Source: Aquanectria penicillioides
Taxonomy: Eukaryota > Ascomycota > Sordariomycetes > Hypocreales > Nectriaceae
Reading direction: 5' to 3'
DNA length: 64,000 bases
Assembly (NCBI GenBank): GCA_003415625.1
Contig: PYIU01000001.1
Location: forward strand, 744,001 to 808,000
Both the position numbers and the translations under genes were made by a program. Shown one piece after another: positions 1 to 13,368 of the stretch. The notes beneath the pieces were generated by a model that saw nothing but the letters and a program-made list of their open reading frames with translations, searched no databases and had not been told where the DNA came from. The number at the start of each line of letters is the position of its first letter. Within the stretch, counting starts at the first letter, position 1.

Positions 1-1557
1 TCCAGCACGTGCGTCTGGGGGCCCGGGAGGGCTACGACGACCATGAATTTTTCATCTGCGTCGCCCAGTCCGACACGCTGCGGTCCTTTGTAAGGGAGGT
101 TACGTGCGATACCTGGCTGGGCGTGAGCGCCGAGCATGGTGGCAACTTCACCTTCAACCTGCCCCAGGAATTTCCTCAACGCCCTCCCGCTGCTGCGGTG
201 CTTCCCCAGCCTCGACACGCTGCACCTGCGCTTCAGCCAGCGCACGAAACACGTCTACAGTGATGGCTTCGACACCGAGACCGACGACTTCCGCTACCGC
301 GTGCTCGACACCGTCTTCCACTGCCTGACCGGGTCCTGGTCCCCCACGCGCCAGGAGTCGATGGACGAGACGCTGCTGGGACGCGGCTTCGAGCCCAAGT
401 ACCCGCGCCCGCCGTCCTCGCACGTCTCGAATCCGGGCCAGATGATGCACCTCCGGGAGCTCACCGTTTCCAACCTCGCAGACTTTGACGACAAGCGGCT
501 CACCGAGTCGGAGGTTTTCAAACAGGTCATCTCGGCCCCCAGCCTCACCGACCTCAAGCTGTGCATCACTCAGCAGGAGGTCGAGGATGATCACGAGGGC
601 CAGCACCAGCCCGAGTCTGCCGTATGGTTTCGCGAGAAGTATCACATGTTTGAAAACCTACCCCACACTTGGCTATCTCCCTCCATCGCCGGGAACCTCA
701 GAGTTTTGTCGCTCTACTCGCGAGATTACTGGGGGTGGAATCCCAGAATGGACTTCCGCGCCGTGCGGCCCGGGAACGGTCCCGATTCTGGATTTCCTCA
801 ACTCAAAGTCTTGGCGCTTGGAATGTACGTCTTCAGTCACGAGTGGCAATTCGACTGGATCGCATCGCTGGGCCAGCTGAATCCCTCTGGCGGCCTCCAG
901 GAACTCTATCTAGACAAGTGCCCAATCATGGTCCAGGCACGACACCAAGCACCGGCAGACTATGGCACCAGGATCGTCGGCAAGGATGAGGAGGGGAATG
1001 ACGTCAAGGTCTCAAACGAGGGGTACTATCGCATCGACAGGATGGACGAGGAGGATTCGTACGACCTGGACATCACCGAGGAGGACTTTCACATCCGTTG
1101 GCACCAGGCCCTGGCCAGCTGGCGGCAAAAGATGAAGGGCCTCAAGGTGCTCCGCATAGGCAGCAGCTCGTGGAAGTTTGCCCCTCGGCAGACGGTCGAC
1201 GCATGGCGCAGTGAGCACCCTTATCGGGATTCAGACCGCCAGGACGTGGCGAACCTTTTGCACCACATCAACTTCCGCAACTTCGGCCGACCTGAGCCGC
1301 CGGCGTGGCAAAGAAACTCGCGCCCCAACCTCGCAAAGTACCGGCTCGGCACCGGCATCAACCAGCACCGAAAGTTCCAGGCGCAGTACGTCTACTTTGA
1401 TATCAATTCCGGGCCCAGCGAATGGTGCGACGTCTATGCGCCTCCGGCGGCATATCCCCGGCAGCCACCCCTCAAGGACGACGTCCGGGAAAAGGACATG
1501 GCCGAGGTGGGTCTCCTGATGGACGCCATTGCCGGAAGACGGGGACGGCCGGAATAA
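1..1557 (+). CDS. F-box/LRR-like hypothetical protein, 5' partial, with apparent frameshift
   Basis: The gene runs in from the left edge, so its N-terminus is missing. Up to about position 167 the coding frame reads ...LRSFVREVTCDTWLG and ...NFTFNLPQ; from there the natural continuation, NALPLLRCFPSLDTLHLRFS, lies in the next frame and stays open to the TAA at 1555-1557. One extra G in the run near 165-170 would explain the switch, and both upstream frames otherwise hit stops. The protein has leucine-rich, regularly spaced LxxLxL segments (LRELTVSNL, LKVLALGM, LQELYLD, LKVLRIGSSS) typical of the many fungal F-box-associated LRR proteins. No F-box is visible, but it would lie upstream. The function is unknown; substrate selection for ubiquitination is the family role. 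The frameshift may be a sequencing error or a real lesion. Confidence 0.6.
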
Positions 1558-2770
1558 TCACCGACAAACGACCAACTCGGCATGTGAAGATTGGCAACCA
1601 AAAAAGAAAAAGAAGAAAAAGAAGAAAAAAAATACACCAAACACAGCTTTTGATGATTATGATGACAAGACATACAAGCATGTATTACGTATGCTTTTAC
1701 CCTTATTTTATCATTTTTGGGCATTTCTTTTGATTTAGCAAACAGCGGGCATGCATATAGCGCCTGGACGGTGGCATCACCGTTCAATATAAATGAATGA
1801 AATGATATTCCGACAATAACTTGGGCCATTAATCCGTGATGTGTACCATAAACGGAGCATGTTGGCTACTCAACCGTGGGTGGAAACGCTCGCTTCAGGG
1901 GAGGGGGGAGAGCGACCAGGCGATTGATTGTTTTACATCCGTTGGCATGAAATTGAAGAGAAATAAGGTGGTGCATGTTCAATGCATGGGGCTTTGCCAA
2001 GCAAGTGATGTGCGATGCGGACGGAAACACCAAACCGCTGGCGGAAAACAAAAGTCCAAACCGGCGGTCACGGCCAAAACGGCCATGGCCGTATATCTAT
2101 ATCGGTCGTTCCCATATAGGCCCCTGTCTCCTTGGCTCGTCGCCCGTTCAGGTGGACACGGCCCGATGTGCCGGTTCGATCGGCTGACTACAGCCTACTT
2201 GGGCCAGGGCTGGCCGAGACACGACAGGCGCAGGCCTAAACCGCGTACGCGGGAGATAGATAGTTAGATACATGGACAGCTCAGCTCAGCGGCAAGGCCC
2301 CCCTGGAGCTGTCCCCGTTGGCAAACCGTCGTGGTTCAACGGACGGAAAAATCGTGGGGCGCGCATCCCCTTCATTTAGGCCGGGGGGAACTGATCGGTG
2401 GTTTTTTTGAGGGGACCCGCGTTTCAGGCCCGTTTCTGCGTCCCACCTTGCATGGGCGAAAAAGGCTAACCCTCCCCGGACAATGCTACGCAGCCGAGTT
2501 GTTTCGTCCGGGATTTCGTCTCAACGTCAGTTGAACGATTTTGGACTTTCGGGGGAGAGGGGGAGCTTAAGCAGGCAAGCGGAGCCAGTAGGGCCGCAGC
2601 TAGGAAAGGAATAAATATCCACGGGAGGGATGCTGCTTCGAAGAAGGCTTGTAGAAAACAAGGATTCTGTGTGTCCATCATTCTCTTTACTTTCGTTCAT
2701 TTCATCCACTTCATTTCGTGTAACTTATCAGCTCTTTTTTTTTCATACATCTTATCTTCTATCGTTCATC
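1558..2770 (+). promoter_or_regulatory. Intergenic region and promoter of the xylanase gene
   Basis: There is no convincing coding sequence here. The left end has a purine run (AAAAAGAAGAAAAAG-like, about 1599-1632) at the 3' side of the F-box-like gene. Near the xylanase there is a TATA-like ATAAATAT at 2611-2618, about 155 bp before the ATG. A GGCTAA core at 2464-2469 matches the XlnR/XYR1 activator motif of fungal xylanase promoters, and a GTGGGG (SYGGRG, CreA-type) lies near 2353. The CT-rich stretch at 2690-2765 looks like a fungal 5' leader. The motif assignments are by consensus only and are not proof of binding. Confidence 0.5.
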
Positions 2771-3879
<1,109 letters not shown>

Positions 3880-4588
3880 ATGTTGCACGCGCGAGATAAA
3901 AAAGCGTGGTACCAAGGGACATGCATGACCCATCGACGAGGTTTTGAAAGAAAGAAGCAAAGGAAGAAAGAAAAGTTTCGCGGATATGTTTTTCGCTTAG
4001 TTCTTGTATATATAGGTTGCATCCAGAGTTGAGCTCGGTGCAGAGAACATATTCGGCAGGACTGCCTTGGAATTGATCCGTTATCGTCCTGGAAGTGAGA
4101 ACCAGGTGAATATATTCAATAGTAGAAAGTGAAAACATGGGCGAGCTGCTAATCATCGTGATTGTAATGATTATGATAGTCATGATGAGGGTGCATGGGC
4201 ATCGGACTAATCATGACAATACCCTGCACCATTTAGTGCGGATTGCTGCCTGTGAAGTGAGACGGTGTAGGTTATCAGCGCTGTGCTCAGTGCTCGCACT
4301 GTCCAATTCACCCCAGGCGTCGCCCCAAATGTGCTGATGTGGGGATACCTTTCACAGTGCGCCGGCACTAGTTCAATTTTCATTCCGCCTTCCTTTGACA
4401 ACTCACCGTCACGATGTCCTCAACTCCAGTTCCTTCGCAAGCAACCTTCAACCTCCCCCATTACCGCGCCCCGTTCAATTGGCTTTAACGACACGCATGC
4501 TCGCCCCTCGTACCACCAGAACATCTTCTCCTCTCTTCCGCAGACGGTGAGACTGCGTCACCCGGGTCACGCTCAACCGTGAATTGCC
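3880..4588. other. Intergenic, no gene seen
   Basis: This is the 3' flank of the xylanase gene (AAAGAAAGAAG-type purine tract at 3946-3975, TATATATAG near 4010) followed by the upstream region of the nuclease gene. A short TNATNATGATNATG-like microsatellite lies at about 4155-4190. The ORFs here are short and show no recognisable protein. Confidence 0.5.
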
Positions 4589-6918
4589 ATGTCAACTTTC
4601 AACGGCATCGTGTCTGAATTCCCCGACATTCGAAGTCAGTTCAACAACCCGTGGTTCTTCTGTACGCCTTCTAACAGATGCAGTCGACTTTTTCCGTCGG
4701 CACGCCGATGTCGACCCTCCGCTCGCCTGCTTCCTAAGCCATGTTCACAGCGACCATCTCGCAGGCCTCGAAAGCCTGCGATCGCCCTTGTGAGGGTCCC
4801 CATTGGCTTCTCTGTCATAGTACCTAACTGTCGAAAAGCGTGTACTGTTCAAGGGCGACCAAGGAAATTCTTCTCCGCTTGGAACGGTACCCTCGTCGCA
4901 TCAACTACGCAAAGGGCATCCTCGAGGCCAGGCATCAAACCTACAAGCACCTCGCCAAGGTTTTGGTATGCGAATTGTAAAGCATCCCTTTCCCCTGCTA
5001 ATACCCAGCTAGAAACCCCTTCCTCTGGAAACTCCCACAATAATTGAGCTCCGTCCTGGGTACCATATCCAGGTGACATTGTTTGATGCGAATCACTGCC
5101 CTGGTTCTGTCATGTTCTGTGAGCCTGCCAAACACACGAGCTGCCAAATTGGGCTGACCACTCCTAAAAGTAATCGAAGGAGATTCGAAATCTATCCTTT
5201 ACACTGGCGATATTCGGAGCGAGCCATGGTTTGTCAACTCCATTGCAAGAAGTCCCGTCCTCATCGAGTACACGTCCGGCCTTAAAACCCTGGACAAAAT
5301 CTACCTCGACACATCCTTCATCAAAGACATACCCTTCCAAACCAAGGCCGAAGGAATTGCAGAACTTCTCAGAAAGGTGTCACAATACCCCAGCGATACA
5401 GTGTTTCACTTCCAAGCTTGGACCTATGGATACGAAGATGTCTGGATTGCGCTATCAAAGGCCCTCAAGTCGCCAGTAGGTTGAGCTCGCAAAGTGGTTA
5501 GTCTTCATTCGCCAACCATCCCTAGATTCATGTCGACAATTACAAACTCCGCATATATGACTCTTTAAAGACTCGGTCATCGGAATCACAATTCAGCACC
5601 GACCATCACTTTGCCCCCGAGTCTCCCGCCCTGACAGGCTACATGTTGGCCAACGCTCCTCATCCAGGGTGCTTGACATCGACGGAGACAGTTCGCCTTC
5701 ATAGCTGCGAAAGGGGCAACATGTGTGACATTGCTCGGCGACCCGACACGGTCATCATCCAGCCGATTATTACCCATCTTCCAAACGGACAAGATCTAGC
5801 CGAGATTGGAATTGGAGGTGGAGGCGATGATCTACAACGAGAGGCGGAGCTTGACTATTTGGACCAGTCTAGCCTCGATGCTCTACTTGAAATGTCTGTC
5901 CTCTAATTTATCTTCTATAACCTCTAAGAACTAACAAAACAGGCTTTATTCAACCGACGACCTTTCCCCGGAGCTTCGCAACAAGTTTAGAGACATGTTG
6001 ACTCGAGCCACGTCGATAGGTCGCACTATCCATCTAGATCAAGATATATATTCTCTCAATGACGAGCAGCTAGTACAGGATTTCGTGATTCGAATTGCAG
6101 AGAAGATTCGCAATGCACCAAAGCAAGAAGCGACGCGCTCTGAGCAGCCACAGACGAGCTTACCAAAACTGATCCAGTTTCCATATTCCAGACACTCATC
6201 ATATCCGGAGCTCTGTCACATGATTGAGATATTTCGGCCCAGAGATATTTGGCCATGTACCGTAGATCCCAGAGAGTGGGTTCGAAATGGTAAGCTGCTG
6301 GGTCTTGTCATTAGGATCTTGAAGACTGACACGTGGCCAGGGACCAACATCGCTTCGCTTTTTGGAGAATTCTGTTCTGGGGATTTGTTTGAACATGATG
6401 TCAAGATGAGCGAGTTTGCTGAGCGCATGTCTTTCAAAGACCCCAGCCATCATGACAGCCAAACGACGATTGAGTCCGAACCGACGCCATCCCCCGCAAT
6501 TGCTATTCATATTCCCGAACAGTCTCCAGATGGCGTTACTATTAATTCGCCTTCATTGTCGACGCGGGGTGCTTCACGATTCAAAAATCCTCTTGCAGAT
6601 ACTCAAACCGAAGCCAATCCGGATGATTTGCCGGTGGAGGATTCCGAAGTTGAGCTAGAACTCCCTCGGATAGTGGTGACTCTTCACCAAAAACGATCAT
6701 TTGCCTCTTTTGTGGGCGATGCAACAGATCCCAATTCGCAAGGTCATGATCTAGACAATGATGGTTCATCATTTTGCTCGACAATTTCGGACAGACATTC
6801 AAAGGCCCGTCGAGACGCATATTGCAAAATGTTAGACAGTCTCAGCGCTGATGACTGGGGATCCATCACATTGATATCGACGAGCGATGAGCATTCAACG
6901 ATGGACCCGGAGCTGTGA
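4589..6918 (+). CDS. Artemis/SNM1-like metallo-beta-lactamase DNA-repair nuclease
   Basis: Seven exons (4589-4634, 4678-4789, 4839-4965, 5013-5118, 5171-5475, 5526-5893, 5943-6918) give 679 residues; the introns are 43-52 nt with CTAAC-like branch sites. The metal-binding HxHxDH is seen as SHVHSDHLAG (residues 36-45). It is followed by LFDANHCPGSVMF and LYTGDIRSEPW, the later metallo-beta-lactamase motifs, and then a beta-CASP region with IQFPYSRHSSYPEL and RPRDIWPCTV, as in the SNM1/PSO2/Artemis group. The long C-terminal part is low in conserved motifs and Ser/Glu-rich. Expected role: nuclear 5'-exonuclease or endonuclease in interstrand cross-link repair or end processing. The C-terminal extension and the DPREW ending of the core fit Artemis-like fungal proteins better than PSO2. 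The first intron (43 nt) is unusually short, so the N-terminal junction is less certain. Confidence 0.88.
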
Positions 6919-7006
6919 ACGACACCAATATCGGGGCCCATTACGAAGCGTATTCTTACAGCTGGCTTTTTGGTGCGGGATGTAGCAGTTCGATAATGCC
7001 CTGGAC

Positions 7007-8483
7007 TCACTGCCATCTGTACATCTCTGTCAGTCTTTGTTTCGGCCATTGTATTAATGCCAAAAATTTCGACTGTCCAGACAGCTGCATCTCAATTGCT
7101 TCCAGAAGTTGCCTTGCCCAGCCTTTTGCGTACCAAAAGTTCTTCTCAAGCGTGGCAAGGAAAACGCTAAAATGGGCGAGGACGACTAGAGCATGCGGCC
7201 TATGGGCACCGATGTCTAGGAGAATGCTCTCCGGGATTCCATACATCCACGCAAGAACGGCTCCCGATTCAACGTAGACGCCGGCCAAGGCAATTAGCTT
7301 GCCCGAACGCTCGAAGTTGGAAATGGTTTTGAGATAATGCTCTAGGCTAGCTGAGGGGACTTCTGCTTCTAAAAACTCGCGAAGTTCTGCAAGGGCATCC
7401 CAGGTATCCACTGGGAGGAGGCTATTCTCAAGAGACTGCAAGGTGCATGGGAGACTAGGTGGGCCCGTCAGTATTTCCAAAATAAAAGTTGATCGGGCGG
7501 CACCTACCTAGGAGGAGGTCCAAACTGTTCCAGGGGCCAGATGCCGTACACTATGGGAGCTAGCTCAGATCTCAAAACGCCAGGCATCATGGGTGACAGA
7601 GTTGTTTCTATGCCCCTGAGAAGGCCAATAAGCTCAAGCAGGTTGTGAATAGGATTGTCTAGCCCGCCGCTATTCGAGCGGGTGGGAAGGGTGAACATGT
7701 ACAGCACGACTACAGAGGCGAAGCTGAACAGGGGCATCCATATTTCGGGACTGAGCCTCTGCAAGGCAGAGCGAAATCCTTCAGATCCAACGGTTTGGTG
7801 GTAGTCGGACAAGGCAAGATATGATTTGCGGCCACCGGGGATCAAGTAGGCCTTGTGGGTGGCAGCAATGGCGAGGATGCCGTGCATGACGAAGGGGTGC
7901 TGGTAACCTTCCCGAGGAATGGCAACCCGCCACACATGGGCCATTTCTCTTCGAATGGACAGAGTATCCGCGGTAACGGTGCAGTAGTGATGCATAAGCT
8001 CGAAATCCTTTCCCCACAGCTCGTGAGTCGGGAACGGGGAGATCTGCTCCGAGATTGTGGCCATGGCGATGATGGCTGGGTCCACCGGCGACTGGGCCGC
8101 CAGTCCGTCTGTCGATGTCGAGCTTGGGGTGGGAGGCAGCAGAAGCGGCTGCATGGGCGAGGATTCTACGAGATCATTGGGTGAAGATTCATCCAGGCCT
8201 CCAGTAGAAAGGCTGCAAGAAACGCCGTGCCGTTTGCAGTTGAAACATGTTGGATAGGCTTCGTCACACTGTCGGCCGTCAGTGTTCCGTCAGCCACCAT
8301 CAACGGGCGCGGGGGCAAGTCCGCCAAGATATATTGCTAGAGCTCCACTCGGGCTTGGGCAAGTACCACAAAAGCAGATGTGATATAAACATGCCAACGT
8401 ACCTTGACTTTGCGGCGCTTGCAATTGGCACAGCCGGTACGAGACTTGGTGTGCGTGCGCCGTGGCGGCATGGTCGGTTGCAT
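7007..8483 (-). CDS. Zn2Cys6 transcription factor, UPC2-like (sterol uptake control type)
   Basis: Three exons on the minus strand (8483-8403, 8268-7508, 7454-7007) give 429 residues. The binuclear zinc cluster is split by intron 1 and reassembles as C18-x2-C-x6-C-x6-C-x2-C-x6-C45 (CANCKRRKVKCDEAYPTC...). A Pro/Ser linker follows. The region from about residue 95 (ELMHHYCTVTADTL, then HPFVMHGILAIAATHKAYL) resembles the ligand-binding half of UPC2/sterol uptake control proteins, which sense ergosterol and control its synthesis and uptake. An upstream in-frame ATG at 8648 would add 55 residues; the shorter start is preferred because the zinc cluster of this class is N-terminal. It is divergent from the RTA1-like gene, which may be a target. 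UPC2-like is inferred from motif resemblance, and the ligand is unknown. Confidence 0.85.
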
Positions 8484-9321
8484 CGAGATGGCTGATCCGC
8501 GGGTTCGGTCAAAGGATGACAAGTACCTTGCTTCGACCTGGGGAGTGAGCAAATGCAGAGAGAAAAAAGCTGGAGAGATGAGCTCTGGAACAAAATCAGA
8601 AGCACGAGCGAGGGTGGCTTGATATTGTGTCCGAGGACTCGGTGTCATGGAGCCGTTGACAAGGCTCAGGATACGAGGGAAAAAGTGCGAAAGCGAGCCG
8701 AATCCTCGCAAACGATGCTCGGAACGCGGTTTCGCCAGGGCTAGGCCGGCTTGGGCCTGGCGTGGCGTCAAGAATCCCTGCCTGCCACGCTGAAAGACTG
8801 GGGAACCGCTGCAAAAGGAGGCTTAGTGACGATTCCAGGCCTGGAATGCAATCGCTGGTGCGCAAATCCATCGGCTTTTTGTTCTGGTGCTGCTTGGCAC
8901 AATGAGGCTTTGCCCGTTGGCTACGACCTTGTCCGCGGACCAGCCGCGCGACATGAAGTGTCGAATACGAGCAGCCGCCGGCAGCAGCCACGCAAGCACC
9001 AGCTCGTACAGACTCCTTTTTCTTTGGCTCGCCATAAAAGAATCGTCGGCCCCGCGATGTCGGCCAGATCTCAGCGACGGTTTCAAAGCCACCTCAACCT
9101 TTGGGTGAACACGACGCTCGTCTTTTGACTTTAAGCTTTTTCCACTCCTTGTCAAGCTCTATTTTTTTTTTTTCTACAGTTCCTGGTTATTTTCTTCTGT
9201 CATCCGTAACACCACCAAGACTCTTCCTCCAAGTCGTGGACCAACCCCATCGAAGCTGTCCCACTGAAGCTCGACGAGTAGGGCCCGAAACACGGACCCT
9301 CGTCCGACTCGAAACGCAACC
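8484..9321. promoter_or_regulatory. Shared promoter region of UPC2-like and RTA1-like genes
   Basis: The two genes are divergently transcribed from this 0.84-kb spacer. A CT-rich leader with a T10 tract (about 9160-9175) precedes the RTA1-like ATG. No exact sterol response element (TCGTATA) was found; CTCGTATTC on the minus strand near 8960 is one base off. The short ORFs inside are not supported. Confidence 0.4.
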
Positions 9322-10400
9322 ATGCCGAGCGGCTGCAACCCCAACTACGAGACGGCGACGTGGGCGTTTTACCGATTCAAGCCGTCAGTCGAGGCGAATG
9401 TCATCTTCGTCGTGCTATTTGCCGTGACGACTCTTCTACATGGCTTCCAGATCTGGAGAACCAAGACATGGTATTTGTCGGCTCTCGTGGCGGGCGGCAT
9501 TGGTACGTTGTGACGATTCGGCAACGCTGCAAGAAGCGAGGGCTAAACAATCGTAAAATCGACCGGAACGCTAACAGAGGGTTTTGTCTAAACAGCCGAA
9601 GTCATTGGATATATCGGCCGACTAATGGGAGCGCTGCAAGACCCAGGCTGCTGGACGATGGGACCGTACGTCATGCAGAGCTGTCTCATTCTCATTGCGC
9701 CCGCGCTGATGGCGGCGTCCATCTACATGATTCTCGGCCGAATCATTCTTCTCACTGAAGGCGAGGGGTACGCCCTGGTGAAGCGAAAGTGGCTCACCAA
9801 GACGTTTGTCTTGGGTGACGTCTTGTCGCTGCTTCTCCAATCCTCAGGTTTGCAACACCTTTCCTTTCCTTGTGAGGGGGCAAGCCATGGCTAACGGATT
9901 TAATAGGAGGTGGAATGATGGCCGTCGCGTCGCTCAACAAGATTGGAGAAAAAGTCATCGTCATCGGTCTCTTCGTGCAGCTCCTCTTCTTCAGCTGCTT
10001 CATCACCGTGGCCGGCGTGCTGCACCGGCGCATGCTCAGGCTCCCGACGTCGCGCTCGCTGGACCCCCAGGTGCGCTGGCAGCAGTACCTAATCACGCTG
10101 TACGTGGCGGGCGTGCTGATCCTGATCCGAAGCGTCTTCCGTGTCATCGAGTTCATCCAGGGCAACAAGGGCGAGCTGATGCGCAAGGAGCTGTACGTGT
10201 TTGTGTTTGACGGGCTGCTTATGCTCATCGTGCTGGTGTGGATGAACTGGTTCCACCCGAGCGAGATTGGCCTGCTGCTGCGCGGAGACGAACCCATTAA
10301 GAACGGGCTGGAGTTGATGAAGGTTGGACGAACGTCGAGGAAGCGAACGGCCACGATGGAAAGTTTGTCTTCGGACCCAACCCGAAGCCCTGAGCCTTAA
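9322..10400 (+). CDS. RTA1-domain lipid-translocating membrane protein
   Basis: Three exons (9322-9502, 9596-9847, 9907-10400) give 308 residues. About seven membrane segments are visible, starting with ANVIFVVLFAVTTLLHGFQI. Family signatures include EVIGYIGR after the first intron, the loop around QDPGCWTMGPYVMQSCLIL, ILGRII, DVLSLLLQSSGGGMM and the closing VFDGLLMLIVLVWMNWFHP. RTA1/RSB1/RTM1 proteins act in plasma or vacuolar membranes in sphingoid-base export and resistance to membrane-active compounds. The C-terminus is short, charged and Ser/Thr-rich. The neighbour is a UPC2-like regulator in divergent orientation; in yeasts this class of regulator acts on RTA-type genes, so co-regulation is possible but unproven. 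Confidence 0.93.
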
Positions 10401-11595
10401 TCGAGGGACCAAGGCGCGAAAGGGGCTTCTTTTGTTCATGACTTTGTTAGAGTGTGATTGCGACGCAGACATAGCATGGCTTCACCGCATTTAGGCCCAG
10501 GATAATCGAGTTATTACATGAGTGTTGGAAACGAGGGTGTGTTTGTTCTTTGGTTATAATGGTTTGGCAAATGGCTCATAGACATAGAGGATAGCGGTAT
10601 CGTGCTAGTTAGAGTATTTGTGGAACAGGTAAAAGACTGGAAACCATCAGCAGAGTACAAGTGATTTTGAGATGCTTCCGATCAATGGCAGGAAATTGGT
10701 AGATGAAATAAAAGCCAGTCCGTACCGTATATCACATGAAAAAAAATATACACCCCTCACATAATATCCAATCGGCTGGGATAACTGATCCATCCTGATC
10801 CATCCGATCTCCGTAGCTGTCAAGCTCCTACCCTGGACTGGCAGGAGAACCAAGATCTGCTTGAGAACGGGCCGCCAGCAATTGGCCAGGGGTTTCATGG
10901 TGGTGGCGGGGGTCCAAGCGCTGAAACCACGCCCGGAACAGTGGCCCGGAGCCCACTAAATATGGTTCCTTGCGCCTCCAGGCCTTCGCCGCCTCCCTGC
11001 GGCGCTGTTCCCCGGTCTCTGGGACGAACCTAAAGGCAGGCAGGTACCTGTTCTGTGTGCTAAGGAAAGACATCCATGGGAGCCACGGACGGCACTTGCC
11101 TCTGCAGGCGACGGAAACGGCATCGTGTGGGCGGCAGGAGGGGCCAACGTGAAACACTTTCTGCGACTCGGCTTCGCAGGGCGAATGCAACGTGCAATTG
11201 GTTTTTGCCATGGACGAATAGATTCAAGTATGTTTCAATCGCGCCCTGTTTTTCTCTCTCCCTCACATCATAATCTCATCACTCCTTTTGCCTGCTCACC
11301 CCACCATCTCGGTGCTAGATTCACTAGTTGACAACGCCAGCTGAGAGCTGATGGCGGCGGGATCGTCAGCATCGTCAGCACCAAAAAAACACGGCCCAAC
11401 TTTTGCGTGCTGCTCTCGTCATCACACTCAGTGACCTTGGGGATTTCGTTATCATTGGGCTTGGGGAAGGCTGGATAAGAAGGGTTGCATTGCTGCGCGC
11501 CCCGCGACACCCGAGGGAAGACGGATTGACTCTGCTCCTTCAGCTTTGGCGAGCAACCTCGAATAGCTTCAACCCGCCGCGCCGCAGCTTCCACC
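10401..11595. other. Intergenic, no gene seen; P450 promoter at right
   Basis: This region holds the 3' flank of the RTA1-like gene and the upstream region of the P450 gene. A CT-rich TTTTTCTCTCTCCCTC stretch at about 11247-11265 could be a leader. The ORFs of up to 127 codons overlap one another on both strands and show no recognisable protein. Confidence 0.45.
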
Positions 11596-13368
11596 ATGGC
11601 CCAGCAATCCACCTCAATCGCATCCCCCGTCCTTGACTCCCTCACCTGGACTAGAGTCTTCGGCTATGGCTTTCTGTTCGTCGTCATTTCCTTTGTCGTC
11701 GAGACGGCCACAAAGCCTCGGTACCCCAAGGAGATTCCATGGATGGGCGACGGCAGCCGCACATGGCTGGCCAGAGTGCGGAATAGCATCGCCTACTTTA
11801 CGCAGCACCGCACATGGATCCAGGAGGGCTACAAGAAGGTTGGTCAAACTGAAGAGCGCAATGTTCTGCAGCCTCTTCTTCCCTCGTCCACTAACACATC
11901 GCAGTATGGCAAACAAGACGTCGCATTCATCGTGCCCGCCTCCATCGCTCGCCCCGACGACCTCATCCTGCCGCGCTCGCAGATCGCATGGATGATGGAC
12001 CAGCCCGACCGCGTCCTCTCGGCAGACCACGCCCACAGCCATATCCTACACTCGCCATACAACTTCCTCGGCCACGACCTCGACCGCGACAGCTTCGGCT
12101 CGCGCGCCGTGCACAAGTACCTCGCGCGCCATCTTCCCGCCATGATCCCTAGCATCGAGGACGAGGTCAACTGGGCCGTCAAAGAGCTGCTGGGAAACGA
12201 CACGGAGAACTGGAAAAAATTCAACATCTGGGACATGTGGCTGGACATTGTGCCTAGAGTCACTAACAGGCTCCTTGTCGGGAAGCCCGCCTGTCGCGAA
12301 GACAACTACCTCAAGGCCATGATTGCCTTCACCAACGACGTCGTCCGCAACAGCTTCCTGCTCAACATGTTCCCGCTGATCCTGCACCCCATCGTCGGAC
12401 GTCTCTTTGCCATCCCCAATTGGCTGCACTGGCGCGCCGGCGACCGCTTCATCCAGCCGACCATCAAGCAGCGCATCTACGATATGCAGCAAAAGGAGCT
12501 GGGCAACCTCGAATACAAGGACTGGGCGCCTCCCGAGGACTTTCTCACGTGGGACATTCGCCTCGCCCTTGCGGAGCAAAACGCATTCGAACTCAGACCG
12601 GACGTCATCTCTAAGCGCGTGCTGCCCATTGAGTTTGCCGCCATCCACACTACAGCCCTGACAGGTCAGTCCTGGATGTTGGACCTCCTCACTACCAACC
12701 CCGAGGACGGCGTGCTGGACGCTCTCCGCGAGGAACTCCGCGCCAACAAGCCGCGGTCGGGCAACTGGACCAAGACGGCCCTGGCATCGCTTCTGCGGAC
12801 TGACTCATCCATCCGCGAGTCCCAACGTCTCAGCAACTTCGCCGCTACTCTGGTCGAGCGCCAGGTCGTGGCCCCAAATGGCCTACACAACCCAACACTC
12901 GGCTGGACGGTACCCCACGGGGCCTTTGTCACGGTCAATCTCGAAGGCACTCATCACGACGACGACATCTACCCGGATGCCCGCGGCTACGACCCCTGGC
13001 GGTACTCGCGCGTGCGGGAGGCGTGGGAGCGCAAATTCGACGACGAGCGGGCGCGGCAGCCTGAGGAGGGCATTCGCGCGAGGGGCCTGGGCATGGTGAC
13101 GACAAGCGATGGACATCTTGCCTTTGGCCATGGGAGACATGCATGGTGAGTCTTGATTCAGATTGTATTCACTACTTGAGCTAACTGTATTCACAGCCCC
13201 GGCCGCTTCTTCGTCGCCCATGAGCTCAAACTCATCATGGCGGCCATCCTGCTTAACTACGATCTCAAGATGATTGAAACTCGACCGCAGCCGCAGTGGT
13301 TCGGCGCCACCATTATTCCTCCTCTTGACGCCTGCGTCGAAATCCGCCGCAAGTCGACTCCGGCTTGA
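11596..13368 (+). CDS. Cytochrome P450 monooxygenase
   Basis: Three exons (11596-11838, 11905-13145, 13197-13368) give 551 residues. An N-terminal membrane anchor (about residues 20-37, FGYGFLFVVISFVVE) is followed by a proline-poor hinge and the catalytic fold. The haem loop FGHGRHACPGRFF is completed only after intron 2; the axial cysteine is Cys495. The K-helix ExxR is ESQR in IRESQRLSNF. The I-helix reads IEFAAIHTTALTG and lacks the common AGxDT acid, as in GliC-like fungal secondary-metabolism P450s. The start lies in a good CACCATGG context. Intron 1 is 66 nt, a multiple of three without an in-frame stop, so a retained form would add 22 residues. The substrate is unknown; no synthase gene lies nearby. 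Confidence 0.93.

Noticed and set aside
2160..2185. T-arm-like GCCGGTTCGATCGGC suggesting a tRNA
   Set aside because: No A box, anticodon arm or acceptor pairing could be found around it.
12046..12648. Minus-strand ORF of 200 codons over the P450
   Set aside because: Antisense shadow of the P450 exon; no domain.
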